Assembly (NCBI GenBank): GCA_029573715.1
Contig: JAKQDR010000261.1
Coordinates: forward strand, 1 to 64,000
Direction of reading: 5' to 3'
Length of the DNA: 64,000 nt
Source of the DNA: a bacterium
GTDB lineage: Bacteria; Patescibacteriota; Microgenomatia; UBA1406; GWC2-37-13
Shown: in pieces, positions 41,282 through 50,600 of the stretch
Position numbering within the stretch: the first letter of the stretch is position 1
Layout: every line of letters begins with the position of its first letter
The notes under the pieces: generated by a model
What the model was told of the DNA's origin: nothing
What the model saw: only the letters and a program-made list of their open reading frames with translations
Databases searched by the model: none
Made by a program: the position numbers and the translations under genes

Positions 41282-41734
41282 TTAAGATGAAGTGGGAAGA
41301 GCGAGGCATTTTGCCTCACTGGGGACAAATGAATCTTTAACATTTACAGTAAAGCTAGCTTGAGCTCCTCTATTAGGATGTTCAGGATTATATTTTAAGG
41401 ATACATCACTTGGTGAAAGGCCTGGGCAAGAAACTCGATATTGACTACAGCTTCTACATGGAGGGATGGCCACTTGGTATGCGACGGTGCCCATATTCAT
41501 ATTATCTCCACGGTTATCAATAAATGAGCCTTGTGCTGGTAGAACCGAAGTTGATATATTAATCTTTCCATCACCGAAAGCTGCAGTTGTTTCTGCGCAT
41601 AAATCAACCACTGTTCCCGAACAGAAAGGGAATCCTTTTATTGTATGAACAACACGATGCTCAGCTCTCACACTGCCTCGAGTTGGTATAAGAGAATACT
41701 CTTTATTAAGATGGCTAGAGATTGTTAGAGCCAT
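41282..41734 (-). CDS. Orphan hypothetical protein with cysteine cluster (150 residues)
   Basis: No family is recognised. The protein looks beta-rich and contains seven cysteines, several clustered (IPPCRSCSQYRVSCPG). It has no clear signal peptide, although its strand-rich composition (TAAFGDGKINISTSV, SFTVNVKDSF) resembles small extracellular domains. The gene ends 26 nt before the Nudix start, in the same direction. Confidence 0.5.
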   Translation of the reverse strand: MALTISSHLNKEYSLIPTRGSVRAEHRVVHTIKGFPFCSGTVVDLCAETTAAFGDGKINISTSVLPAQGSFIDNRGDNMNMGTVAYQVAIPPCRSCSQYRVSCPGLSPSDVSLKYNPEHPNRGAQASFTVNVKDSFVPSEAKCLALPTSS

Positions 41735-41856
41735 ATATCAACACAATGATTCAGGGTCTATAAAACCGTTATTTACAATAGGCCTATAATACACTAATTA
41801 TCCTACAATTCAAGGTGAATGGACTATTACTTAACGTAAAATGAACCTGTCCCAAG

Positions 41857-41862
41857 TACAAT
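41857..41862 (+). promoter_or_regulatory. -10 element for hflX
   Basis: TACAAT ends 6 nt before the ATG at 41869. Confidence 0.55.
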
Positions 41863-41868
41863 ACTCCC

Positions 41869-43041
41869 ATGTCAGCACAAATTCCCCGATTTATTGTCAT
41901 TGATGTGGTGCCCCCGCATACGCGGATCGCAGAGAGTGAAAAGCGCCTCCAAGAAACCATTCAGCTCGTCCACACCCTCACCGGAGGGAAAGGGGTTATT
42001 GGCCACATAGTGCAACAACGCATTCACCCCGATCAAACCACCTACGTTGGCAAAGGGAAAGTCGCAGAGCTTTTTGAATTGATCAAACGCGAACCGGTCG
42101 ACACGCTCGTGCTCAACGATATTGTCAGCTCAAATCAGGTGTACAACCTCAAAATGGCGCTTTGGGATGCAGACTCCGATATCACCGTGTGGGATAGGGT
42201 GGATCTTATTCTTAAAATCTTTCAAAAACATGCACGCACTGCCGAAGGAAAACTGCAAATTGAGCTTGCGGCAATGCAGCACATGGGCCCTCGGATCTTT
42301 GGGATGGGGATGATATTATCCCGACAGGGTGGGGGAGTGGGAACGCGCGGCATCGGCGAGACCAATACCGAGCGGATGAAACGCCATTGGCGCGACGCCA
42401 TGCGTGAGGTGCGCCTTAAGCTTGCAAAGTACCAAAACAATCAGCAAACTCGGATTGAAAAACGACAGGAGAGAGGAATAAAGACGGTCGCAATAGTCGG
42501 ATACACCAATGCGGGAAAAACGACTCTATTTAATACGCTTACGGGGAAAGCAAAGCTTGAGAAAGATGTGCTTTTCGCAACGCTTGATAGTGCGACAGGA
42601 TATCTTAAATATAAAGAACAGAGTACGGAGTACAAAGTACAGAGTGAAAAAATGAACACAAAGAGCAACACTTTCTCCCTTCAACCGATTTTGGTGTCGG
42701 ATACGATTGGGTTTATCAAGAATCTCCCTCCTAAATTGGTGCAGGCATTTCGTTCAACACTTTTGGAGACGGTGAATGCAGACTTACTGGTGCATGTGGT
42801 GGATGCGTCAGATCCTGATATTGAAGAAAAGATCGAAACAGTCCAGCGCACATTGCGCGATTTGGGAGTAGAGGATAAGCCCAGCATAATGGTGCTTAAT
42901 AAGTTCGACCTTCCACCGGGCGCCGACATTCAAAAGATTAAGGATATTATCCACGTCTACCAGCCCGTGTGCGTTTCAGTGAAAGAGGCCGACTCAACAA
43001 AAGCGCTCACGGAGAAAATAGTGCAAATATTGCAAAGATAA
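41869..43041 (+). CDS. hflX: GTPase HflX
   Basis: HflX is a ribosome-associated GTPase that splits stalled 70S ribosomes. The 390-residue protein has the HflX N-terminal domain (THPDQTTYVGKGK-like segment IHPDQTTYVGKGK), the glycine-rich linker (RQGGGVGTRGIGET) and a G domain with G1 GYTNAGKTT, G3 DTIGFI, G4 NKFD and a late SVKEAD. Between the switch region (LFATLDSATG) and G3 there is an insertion of about 20 residues (YKEQSTEYKVQSEKMNTKSN) encoded by a copy of the AGAGTACAAAGT repeat, which normal HflX proteins lack. Confidence 0.95.
   Translation: MSAQIPRFIVIDVVPPHTRIAESEKRLQETIQLVHTLTGGKGVIGHIVQQRIHPDQTTYVGKGKVAELFELIKREPVDTLVLNDIVSSNQVYNLKMALWDADSDITVWDRVDLILKIFQKHARTAEGKLQIELAAMQHMGPRIFGMGMILSRQGGGVGTRGIGETNTERMKRHWRDAMREVRLKLAKYQNNQQTRIEKRQERGIKTVAIVGYTNAGKTTLFNTLTGKAKLEKDVLFATLDSATGYLKYKEQSTEYKVQSEKMNTKSNTFSLQPILVSDTIGFIKNLPPKLVQAFRSTLLETVNADLLVHVVDASDPDIEEKIETVQRTLRDLGVEDKPSIMVLNKFDLPPGADIQKIKDIIHVYQPVCVSVKEADSTKALTEKIVQILQR
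42619..42646 (+). repeat. AGAGTACAAAGT micro-repeat, copy in hflX
   Basis: CAGAGTACGGAGTACAAAGT continuing ACAGAGTG, made of imperfect 9-10 nt units (AGAGTAC, GGAGTAC, AAAGTAC, AGAGTG). It is in frame inside hflX and shares AAAGTACAGAGT with the obg copy. Confidence 0.65.
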
Positions 43042-43080
43042 TTCACTCACGTTTCAAAGTAGCTAAAGAAGGGTAAATGG

Positions 43081-43086
43081 TATACT
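43081..43086 (+). promoter_or_regulatory. Extended -10 element for metG
   Basis: TGG-TATACT ends 9 nt before the ATG at 43096. Confidence 0.5.
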
Positions 43087-43095
43087 TTTCACCAC

Positions 43096-44526
43096 ATGTC
43101 CACGTTCATCTCCACCTCTATCCCATACGTCAATGCACGGCCCCACATCGGCTTTGCATTTGAGGCTGTTCAGGCAGATGTGCTTGCCCGACTGTTTCGA
43201 AGGGCTGGTGAGGATGTGCACTTCACAACCGGCACCGATGAGAATGCGCTTAAAAATATTGAGTCAGCAGAGAAAGCAGGGAAACCTGTGCAAGAGTTTG
43301 TTGATGAAAACGCACAAGTATTTTTAGAGCTCTGTAAAAGCTTGGGAATAAGCAATGACACCTTCATCCGAACAACCTCAGCACAGCACAAAACAGGTGC
43401 TCAAAAATTGTGGACACTTAGTGCTAAAGATATCTACAAGAAAACATATTCAGGTTTGTATTGTGTGGGATGCGAAACATTTTATGAGGATGGAGAATTT
43501 CCGGACAACATCTGCCCCAACCATAATCGCACACTTGAGCTTGTGGAGGAAGAAAACTACTTTTTCGCCCTTTCCCGCTATCAAACTCAAATCGAAAACA
43601 TGCTCGAAACCGACAAGCTCACCATTTTCCCCGCATATCGCAAAGAGGAGCTTCTAAACTTCGTGCGTAAAGGCCTGCAAGATTTCTCTATCTCTCGCCC
43701 CACCAAACGCATGAAGGGGTGGGGGGTACCCGTGCCCGACGACGACAGTCAGCGTATGTATGTTTGGTATGACGCTTTATCAAATTACATCACTGCACTT
43801 GGGTTTGGGGAAAAAGACGAGTCGCTATACCACACCTATTGGGAAAATTCAGAAAAACGCATACATGTCATTGGCAAAGATATCATCAAATTCCACGGTA
43901 TTTATTGGCCCGCCATGTTGCTTTCTGCCGGGCTTCCACTCCCGACTCATCTATTCACCCACGGGTTTATCACGGCAAACGGGCAAAAAATCAGTAAATC
44001 ATTGGGTAATGTGGTCGACCCGTTTGCACTCATCAAAAACTATGGCCTTGCCGCCGTGCGCTACTATTTGGCCCGTGAAATACCTCCCCATGATGATGGT
44101 GATTATAGCGACAGCCGCATGCGACAGCTGTATACGGCAGATCTTGCCAATGAACTCGGCAATCTTCTCAGTCGCACAATCGCCATAGCAGCGCAGGATG
44201 GAATTATCATTGAAGCAAATGCCATGGTTCTTCAGGCGCACCATGACAGCGGGATGCAAGAAAAACATACTCCATTCCACTATCAAACGATCCTTGCTTC
44301 TCTCTGGTCACAGGTAAAGGAAATTAACAAATCGTTTAATGAATATGAGCCATGGAGTAAAGATGCAAATGCGCGATCGTCATTTATCCGAGAAACACTT
44401 GGTGCGTTAAGTCAGATCGGACAGAAACTACAACCGTTTCTCCCTGAAACTGCACAACTCATACGCGAGCGAACTCAAGGCAAGATAGAGAAGATACGCC
44501 CACTGTTTCCAAGGATTGAGGTGTAG
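43096..44526 (+). CDS. metG: Methionyl-tRNA synthetase
   Basis: The 476-residue class I enzyme charges tRNA-Met. Motifs: the HIGH-like signature ARPHIGFAFE near residue 13, the zinc-knuckle insertion (CVGCETFYEDG ... CPNH), the WYDALSNYI segment, HVIGKDIIKFHGIYWP and KISKS in place of KMSKS near residue 298, then the helical anticodon-binding domain. It lacks the C-terminal tRNA-binding (EMAP-like) domain, as many compact MetRS do. A leaderless promoter lies upstream. Confidence 0.97.
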   Translation: MSTFISTSIPYVNARPHIGFAFEAVQADVLARLFRRAGEDVHFTTGTDENALKNIESAEKAGKPVQEFVDENAQVFLELCKSLGISNDTFIRTTSAQHKTGAQKLWTLSAKDIYKKTYSGLYCVGCETFYEDGEFPDNICPNHNRTLELVEEENYFFALSRYQTQIENMLETDKLTIFPAYRKEELLNFVRKGLQDFSISRPTKRMKGWGVPVPDDDSQRMYVWYDALSNYITALGFGEKDESLYHTYWENSEKRIHVIGKDIIKFHGIYWPAMLLSAGLPLPTHLFTHGFITANGQKISKSLGNVVDPFALIKNYGLAAVRYYLAREIPPHDDGDYSDSRMRQLYTADLANELGNLLSRTIAIAAQDGIIIEANAMVLQAHHDSGMQEKHTPFHYQTILASLWSQVKEINKSFNEYEPWSKDANARSSFIRETLGALSQIGQKLQPFLPETAQLIRERTQGKIEKIRPLFPRIEV

Positions 44527-44555
44527 AAAATGATTGTCAGGGTAACCAAACAACA

Positions 44556-45161
44556 ATGGTACATTCTTTAACTGTCAAAAGAGCCCAAAAAATCCACGCT
44601 GTCCTTGCTCATCGCCAACAAGGCATTGTCGTGCTTGAGGATGTGCATGATCCTCACAATGCTGCAGCCGTGCTTCGTAGTGTGGACGCTTTTGGGTTTC
44701 AAACAGCATATTTTATATTCGAGCATCAAAAGGCATACAATCCCAAACGAATCGGTAAGCAAAGCTCGGCTTCAGCCAATAAATGGCTGACGATTGAAAA
44801 GTTTGCATCCACGAAGGCCTGCTACGACAAACTGAAGTCGGAAGGATTTACCATCTATGCGACAACACTAAAATCGGAAAAGCCTCTCAACTTGTACACC
44901 CCCATGCCGACACTCGGGCCCAAAATCGCACTTGTTTTCGGCAATGAGCACGCAGGAATATCTGAATATGGCCAGATGCACGCCGATTACCACCTGTATA
45001 TCCCGATGCAGGGCTTTGTACAGTCGTTTAATATCTCAGTATCGGTCGCGCTTGTATTGGCCGAGATCACGCGAAAACGAAGAGAACAGGGGATAGAAAA
45101 ATACGTGCTCGACGACCAACAGAAAAAAGAACTGCAAGATAAGTGGATGCCGGAAGTTTAA
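44556..45161 (+). CDS. SpoU/TrmH-family RNA 2'-O-ribose methyltransferase
   Basis: The 201-residue SPOUT methyltransferase shows the three family motifs: VLEDVHDPHNAAAVLRSVDAFG (motif 1 with Asn-Arg), ALVFGNEHAGIS (motif 2) and YIPMQGFVQSFNISVSVAL (motif 3). The deep trefoil knot binds SAM. It resembles TrmH (tRNA Gm18) more than RlmB because it lacks an N-terminal substrate-binding domain. It follows metG by 29 nt and may be co-transcribed. Confidence 0.9.
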   Translation: MVHSLTVKRAQKIHAVLAHRQQGIVVLEDVHDPHNAAAVLRSVDAFGFQTAYFIFEHQKAYNPKRIGKQSSASANKWLTIEKFASTKACYDKLKSEGFTIYATTLKSEKPLNLYTPMPTLGPKIALVFGNEHAGISEYGQMHADYHLYIPMQGFVQSFNISVSVALVLAEITRKRREQGIEKYVLDDQQKKELQDKWMPEV

Positions 45162-45166
45162 CTCAC

Positions 45167-46240
45167 TTAATTGGTATATACCCCGAGTTTTTGTGCAGCT
45201 TGATAAATGGGATTATCTTTGGTGACTCGCTTCACCACATCGATTTCACCCGTTAGAGGCGACAGCACAATCTGGCCACTGCGCATGCTAACAATCGTCT
45301 TAAATTGTCCTTGTTGATAAGCCTCAAACGCCGCAATGCCATAGCGACGAGCGAGGATTCTATCTTCTGCATTGGGGCTGCCTCCCCGCTGTGTGTGCCC
45401 CAAAATGACATTGCGCAGTTCAAACTTACCGGGGAATTGAGTTTCTATCATTTGCATGAGCGTATATGATGATCCCACCATTTGATTTTCGGCATTTTCC
45501 TTATCTTGCATGGTTGAGGGAAGATTAAGCGTGATGCCTTCCGCGACCGCAATGACTGCCGAACCATGAGTTTGCATATGCTGCTCTAAAAATCCGACAA
45601 ACTGCCCCAGATCAAGCGGAAACTCAGGAAGCAGTATGGCATCGGCACCTGCAGCAAGCCCTGCATGAAGGGTAATCCAGCCAGCCGTACGGCCCATACA
45701 CTCTACCAGAAAGACTCTTCCGTGGCTCGTGGCAGTAGTATGAATTTTATCCAGTGCCTCAACTGCCACTGAAACTGCAGTACTAAATCCAAATGTCACA
45801 TCAGTTGTTGATAAATCGTTGTCAATGGTTTTGGGCACACCAATGATATTGACCCCCAAATCAGCCATCTGAGATGCACCAGCCAGTGAGCCATCACCGC
45901 CAATGACAATAAGTCCTTCAATGCCAAGCGAGTCTAAGTTTGTTTTGGCCTCAAGTAGTATGGCAGGATCTATCGCATGCTTTTCACCTCGACCGATTTT
46001 GGCCGAGAATCTGCCGTGATTGGTGGTTTTAAGGATAGTACCGCCCAAATGGCTTATGCCACGCACAGACTCAAGATCAAGCGTGCGATAGCGCATGGGA
46101 GAGAGTGCACCTTCCCATCCTTTATGAAAGCCAATATACTCATAGCCCTGCGCACTGCCCATTTTCACAATGGTTGCCACCACTGCATTGATGCCTGCGC
46201 AATCACCGCCTGCGGTAATGATGCCTATTTTATGAGCCAT
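45167..46240 (-). CDS. pfkA: 6-phosphofructokinase
   Basis: This is a PFK-A family enzyme of 357 residues, phosphorylating fructose-6-phosphate in glycolysis. Motifs: GIITAGGDCAGINAVV, IGGDGSLAGA (GGDG is usual for ATP users), VPKTIDNDLSTTDVTFGF (the Lys in PKTIDND is usual for PPi-type or mixed enzymes), MGRTAGW, VAEGI and LGHTQRGGSPNAEDR. The donor therefore cannot be read with certainty. The start is moved to the ATG at 46240 because a TATAAT lies 7 nt upstream; the tracked start is within the promoter. Confidence 0.93.
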   Translation of the reverse strand: MAHKIGIITAGGDCAGINAVVATIVKMGSAQGYEYIGFHKGWEGALSPMRYRTLDLESVRGISHLGGTILKTTNHGRFSAKIGRGEKHAIDPAILLEAKTNLDSLGIEGLIVIGGDGSLAGASQMADLGVNIIGVPKTIDNDLSTTDVTFGFSTAVSVAVEALDKIHTTATSHGRVFLVECMGRTAGWITLHAGLAAGADAILLPEFPLDLGQFVGFLEQHMQTHGSAVIAVAEGITLNLPSTMQDKENAENQMVGSSYTLMQMIETQFPGKFELRNVILGHTQRGGSPNAEDRILARRYGIAAFEAYQQGQFKTIVSMRSGQIVLSPLTGEIDVVKRVTKDNPIYQAAQKLGVYTN

Positions 46241-46247
46241 ATCGCTC

Positions 46248-46253
46248 ATTATA
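46248..46253 (-). promoter_or_regulatory. -10 element for pfkA
   Basis: TATAAT ends 7 nt before the ATG at 46240 and decides that start. Confidence 0.55.
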
Positions 46254-46307
46254 CGTGAGTCACGCTGCTTCATTCAATAGCTATTGCACACATGGCCCAC
46301 CGATAGG

Positions 46308-46313
46308 TATGAT
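46308..46313 (+). promoter_or_regulatory. -10 element for the LOG-family gene
   Basis: TATGAT ends 8 nt before the second ATG at 46322; the first ATG at 46316 would be only 2 nt away. Confidence 0.4.
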
Positions 46314-46321
46314 ACATGCCT

Positions 46322-46948
46322 ATGCATATCATCAAATCAGTCACCATTTTTGGCAGCGCAGTGGGAAGTGGGGGAGATCATGATTTTAATCAGGCATTTC
46401 TCACCGCAAAAAAGCTTGCAGAATATGATCTCACCGTTGTTGATGGCGGAGGGCCGGGTGTGATGTTTGCCGGGATAAAAGGAGCGGAGGAAGCGGGGGG
46501 TAAAACGGTGGCAGTATACTTGGAGCCTGATTACGCCACCGCCATACAAGGCAAAGAAAACAGTATTGTTGCAGATGAAATGTATTCAGAGAAAAACTAC
46601 ATCGACAGAACGCAGCGGCTCATGGAGCTGGGTGATGCATATGTTTTTTTTAACGGTGGCACCGGCACTATCTCTGAATTTGCGATGTGTTGGGTCGTGG
46701 CACGTCTCTATTTTGGGTTCCACAAGCCAATAATTCTCTTTGGTTCATTTTGGAGGGAAATTGTCGAAACATTTGTCAAAACCATGCGTATCCGACCTGA
46801 GGAAGTGCGCGTACTAAAAATCGTCGAAACTCCCGATGAAGTCATTCAGGCACTTGAAGATTTTGAAGATATGATTGAGCAAGACAGGAAAATCCATATT
46901 GAAAATCCTGGCCGTGAGCGACACCTCATGCTTGGCTATCGGGACTGA
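46322..46948 (+). CDS. LOG-family (TIGR00730) nucleotide-binding protein
   Basis: The 208-residue Rossmann-type protein has VTIFGSAVGSGGDHDF, the PGGxGT-related motif in FFNGGTGTISEF, and VDGGGPGVMFAGIKGA. LOG proteins are phosphoribohydrolases that release bases from nucleoside monophosphates; plant members activate cytokinins. The catalytic Arg-Glu pair would be in the conserved GGTGTISE region and its neighbouring helix. It could act in nucleotide salvage. Confidence 0.85.
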   Translation: MHIIKSVTIFGSAVGSGGDHDFNQAFLTAKKLAEYDLTVVDGGGPGVMFAGIKGAEEAGGKTVAVYLEPDYATAIQGKENSIVADEMYSEKNYIDRTQRLMELGDAYVFFNGGTGTISEFAMCWVVARLYFGFHKPIILFGSFWREIVETFVKTMRIRPEEVRVLKIVETPDEVIQALEDFEDMIEQDRKIHIENPGRERHLMLGYRD

Positions 46949-46985
46949 AGAAAAATGTACGGCTCACTACCACCTGATTGCGATG

Positions 46986-47657
46986 CTACAGTGATGTGAC
47001 CTTTTGCAGTTGCCCAACCACGATTAAACGCTTCCATGTCGTGCCTGCAGGCCAGCACGTCATAAGGGTTACTGAGCGCTCAAATGAGGCATCCTCCATG
47101 ATTGAGATATCTTGCGCATCAACAACTCGTTTTTCTCTCACTCGATATATGTACTCAGAGCCCTCATAATATACCGAAAATTCATCATCTCCTTCTAATT
47201 TATCTATCAAATAAAAAATTGCATTGTAGCGACCTGCATCAAAAATATTTTGCGCAGAGTGAGCGAACAAAAAGCTGTTGCCTGCCTTATCAGGCGTTGA
47301 CGTACCCGCAGCGTGCGCGACTCCTTTGGAAAGGGCCTGTTGATAAATACGACTATCAAATGCATCAACATCCTTCACAACCGGCGCATATGCCCCTATC
47401 TTGGGTACTGCTATTGAGAAATCTATGGGGAGCGCATTGCGAGGGTCGGGAGTGGGGGAGACGACAGTGTTTGGGGGGAGATACTTCACAACGCTTGTGC
47501 GCCATACATATTGTGTTTCAAGCCATAAGATAGGGGTGAACACAAACATAAGAACACCCAGCCCGCTCACTATAGAAATGATGGCGATTACCAATGGCCA
47601 TGGGGGAGCTTTTTGCATGGTGTCAGATTCTTGAACCTTCTTTTGAGCCTTATTCAT
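46986..47657 (-). CDS. Sortase (class D/E-like)
   Basis: The 223-residue protein has an N-terminal transmembrane helix (LVIAIISIVSGLGVLMFVF), a Pro-rich spacer and a sortase beta barrel: IDFSIAVPKIGAYAPVV, GNSFLFAHS with the catalytic His near residue 133, then VTLMTCWPAGTTWKRLIVVG, in which Cys (TLxTC) and Arg complete the triad. Sortases cut LPxTG-type signals and attach proteins to the wall or to each other. It begins 8 nt after the stop of the 2490-residue LPATG protein, so the two form an operon and substrate-enzyme pair. Confidence 0.9.
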   Translation of the reverse strand: MNKAQKKVQESDTMQKAPPWPLVIAIISIVSGLGVLMFVFTPILWLETQYVWRTSVVKYLPPNTVVSPTPDPRNALPIDFSIAVPKIGAYAPVVKDVDAFDSRIYQQALSKGVAHAAGTSTPDKAGNSFLFAHSAQNIFDAGRYNAIFYLIDKLEGDDEFSVYYEGSEYIYRVREKRVVDAQDISIMEDASFERSVTLMTCWPAGTTWKRLIVVGQLQKVTSL

Positions 47658-47665
47658 ATGCTTGA

Positions 47666-50600
47666 TTATTTCTTGGTCTGAGGAGTTTGAATTTGCTCTG
47701 TTTTATTTTTCTGCCGAGCTCGATAGTACCATGCGTATGCCAACCCTCCAACAAGCAGTCCCACTCCGACAAATGCCCATACACTGCGACTTGCTCCTTC
47801 TTCAACCAAATTATCAAGTGGGGGAAGGGCAGACTCTGGTGTGGCGACTTTCTCGCCCAGCACCTCTCCTTCGGCTTTACCTTTGGGTGATGGCTGAGCT
47901 GTCAAACCATCTTGCTCACCGAGCACCTGCCCTCCAGTGCCTCCCGATCCCTGCACAATGAGGGCACCCTCTTCAATCACCTCTGCTGAGGTGCTTCCTG
48001 TGGAACTGGTGACTGTTTCAACAACTTTATCTCCGACCGGGTCTGAATAATTACCCGCCGCATCAAAAGCACGCAATGCGTAGTAATATTTTTTATTACA
48101 ATCGGGTACGAGTTCCACGTGGGTCGCTTGGGTGTTTGAACCAATGGTGAATGTGGCTACTTTAGTGCCATCATTGAGCGTAAACTCTGTGCTGTCACCG
48201 CGATACACCTCAACGCGCACCGTCTTACCGCCATCGTCTGCCGACCAGAATGTTATTTTTTTCTCACAAGAACTCAAATCAAATCGGTCGTAGTTTCGAG
48301 GATTTCCCGGACGCGTTGATGTAGAAATGTATTTCACCGTGATCGTCTCCGCTTGGGCCACATATGGGCTCGCAGGAGAACCCAGCACAGTGACACGCAC
48401 TTCGTATATGTTGTCACCTTCAGCGAGCGCACCAGTTTCAACTTTACACGCACCGCTGTCTCCACCGGCTTTTAGGGTGATATCCGACCCAAATTGCGTG
48501 AAATTCCAGCTGTTTTTAGGGCTTTTTACATAACAACGGGCCGTAAGCTGTCTGTTCATCATATCAAGCGCCACAAATCCAAGGTTAAACCCTTCATTAG
48601 TAGGAGATCGAGGCTGCTCAACCCGCACCACAATCTCATCGGCAAGGGCTGCATGCACAGCGGGTGTGTTGCCATACACATACACAGACAGCACCCCAAA
48701 TATGGTGAGAAGAATTGCAATCATTTTAGGTGTGTATTTCATACGAGTTTTAAACAAATACCATAACCCAATCATCAAGCCCACCAAAAGCTGTGCAAAC
48801 CCCAGTATCACCAATATACTTGCAACACCGGTTGCCGGGAGCCGACGCGCAGATGTCGCACCGAGCACATTGCCCAAATCGCGCTTCTCAAGTATGTTTA
48901 TGGTGTTTGAGGGTGTGCCCACTTTTTCAATTTCTATTTGGGTGCCAACGACTGTATCAGTAATTATGCCAGGATCTGTTTTGGTCGAGTCTGCAGAGCT
49001 TGCAAGCACCATATCTGCCTTATCTATCGCACAAGATGTCGAGTCGGCACACCCATAGGCCCACGCCAAGTCCTTATACACTCCTGGCTTGCTGTCTGTG
49101 CCTATTGTCGCAACATATGTCAAAACGACAACATCACCCATGGCAAGATTGCCCAGAAGCCACGTACCTGGCGATGAATAGACAGGCTGGGGAATAGAGT
49201 AGGGAACTCCATTTTTCAATGCCTTCCATGAACCGCTCTTGTATGCAAATCCCCCTGGTGGAAGATCTATGACTTTCACATCCACCATATCATTATCCAA
49301 CACCTCAATCGTGATGGTATAGGTCACATCTGCACCCACCGCCTGTGGAGTGGGCCACTTGTCGTTGAATTTGCTGATCCGAAGCACTGGCTCAACTTTT
49401 TTATTCACAAACGTAACCGATTTAGATGCTCCGCTTAAAACAGTCACTTGCATGTCGCTTACCCCCGCATTCTCATCACCGAGCATCGCATCAAGATAAT
49501 ATCTGCTATCTATATTTATCTCTTGGAATGTGTATGTGCCTGGATTGACGGTAAACACATGAGGGCTGGTTTCTGTTATCACATGGGTGCCGAGCATTTC
49601 TCCCGCATCAACATCGAAGGGGAAATCGTCTGTAATGTCTTGATCAACGTGGTTTATCACATTCTTATTCACAGTGATGGTGGCCTTTTGATAGTTCCCT
49701 ACATAGCATGTTTTTTGCTCGCCCGGCTCAACGGTCACGGCAAGCCCTGATCGATATGAACCATTTTCATCTTCTTTTTGAGCGAAAACCGACGAAACGC
49801 CCAATATTCTATCTATGAGTCCGACACTTTCATCACCATCAATTGGGGTGGGGGTCGGAGTGGGGGAGGACATACTCCCATTGCTACAATATATATCTGT
49901 CACCCCCATAACATCACACCAGTTGCCCCATTCCTCCTGATAACTTAGGTCAATATCGATATTATGAAATAAGCTACAGTTTTCAAATTGAGTACAGGGC
50001 CTTGCGTCGCCATAGGATACCAATCGATCATACCCATTGGCCTGACAAGCCTTAAGTGCACATGTAGCAGCATCACCACACTTGTTCCATCTCGAACACA
50101 TCCCATGATGCCCATACGCCCACCCATCTTGAGTTATCTTTACCCCTTCCTGAGCTCCTTCACAATAAATATTGGACTGATACCAACCTTCCTGCATGAT
50201 TTCATCAAGCACATAGTCGCCAGCCCCAAGCACGAAGGTGGTGCTTCCCGAGCTGTCGGTCGATTGGGTTGTGGTTGGGCCATCTGTCAAACTCATGGTT
50301 ATATCCCAGTTGGGGAGTAGTGGCTCACCGTTGTCACGCTGACCATTGTTATTAAGATCATGGAACTTGTAGACTACAACATCACCATACTGAGTGTTAC
50401 CAAAGTTATATTCCGGACCAGCGACCATATTAACACTCACTGCCATACCCCGAGGATTTAAATCGGGCAAGGTCACCGTGTGACATATTGGATCAACTGG
50501 ATAGGTTTGTGCCCATCCTGATTGAACAACCTCACACACGTCATAGGTACCTGCGAGAAGCCCCTCAAACCAATACCAACCGTAGTGCTCATCATCACCT

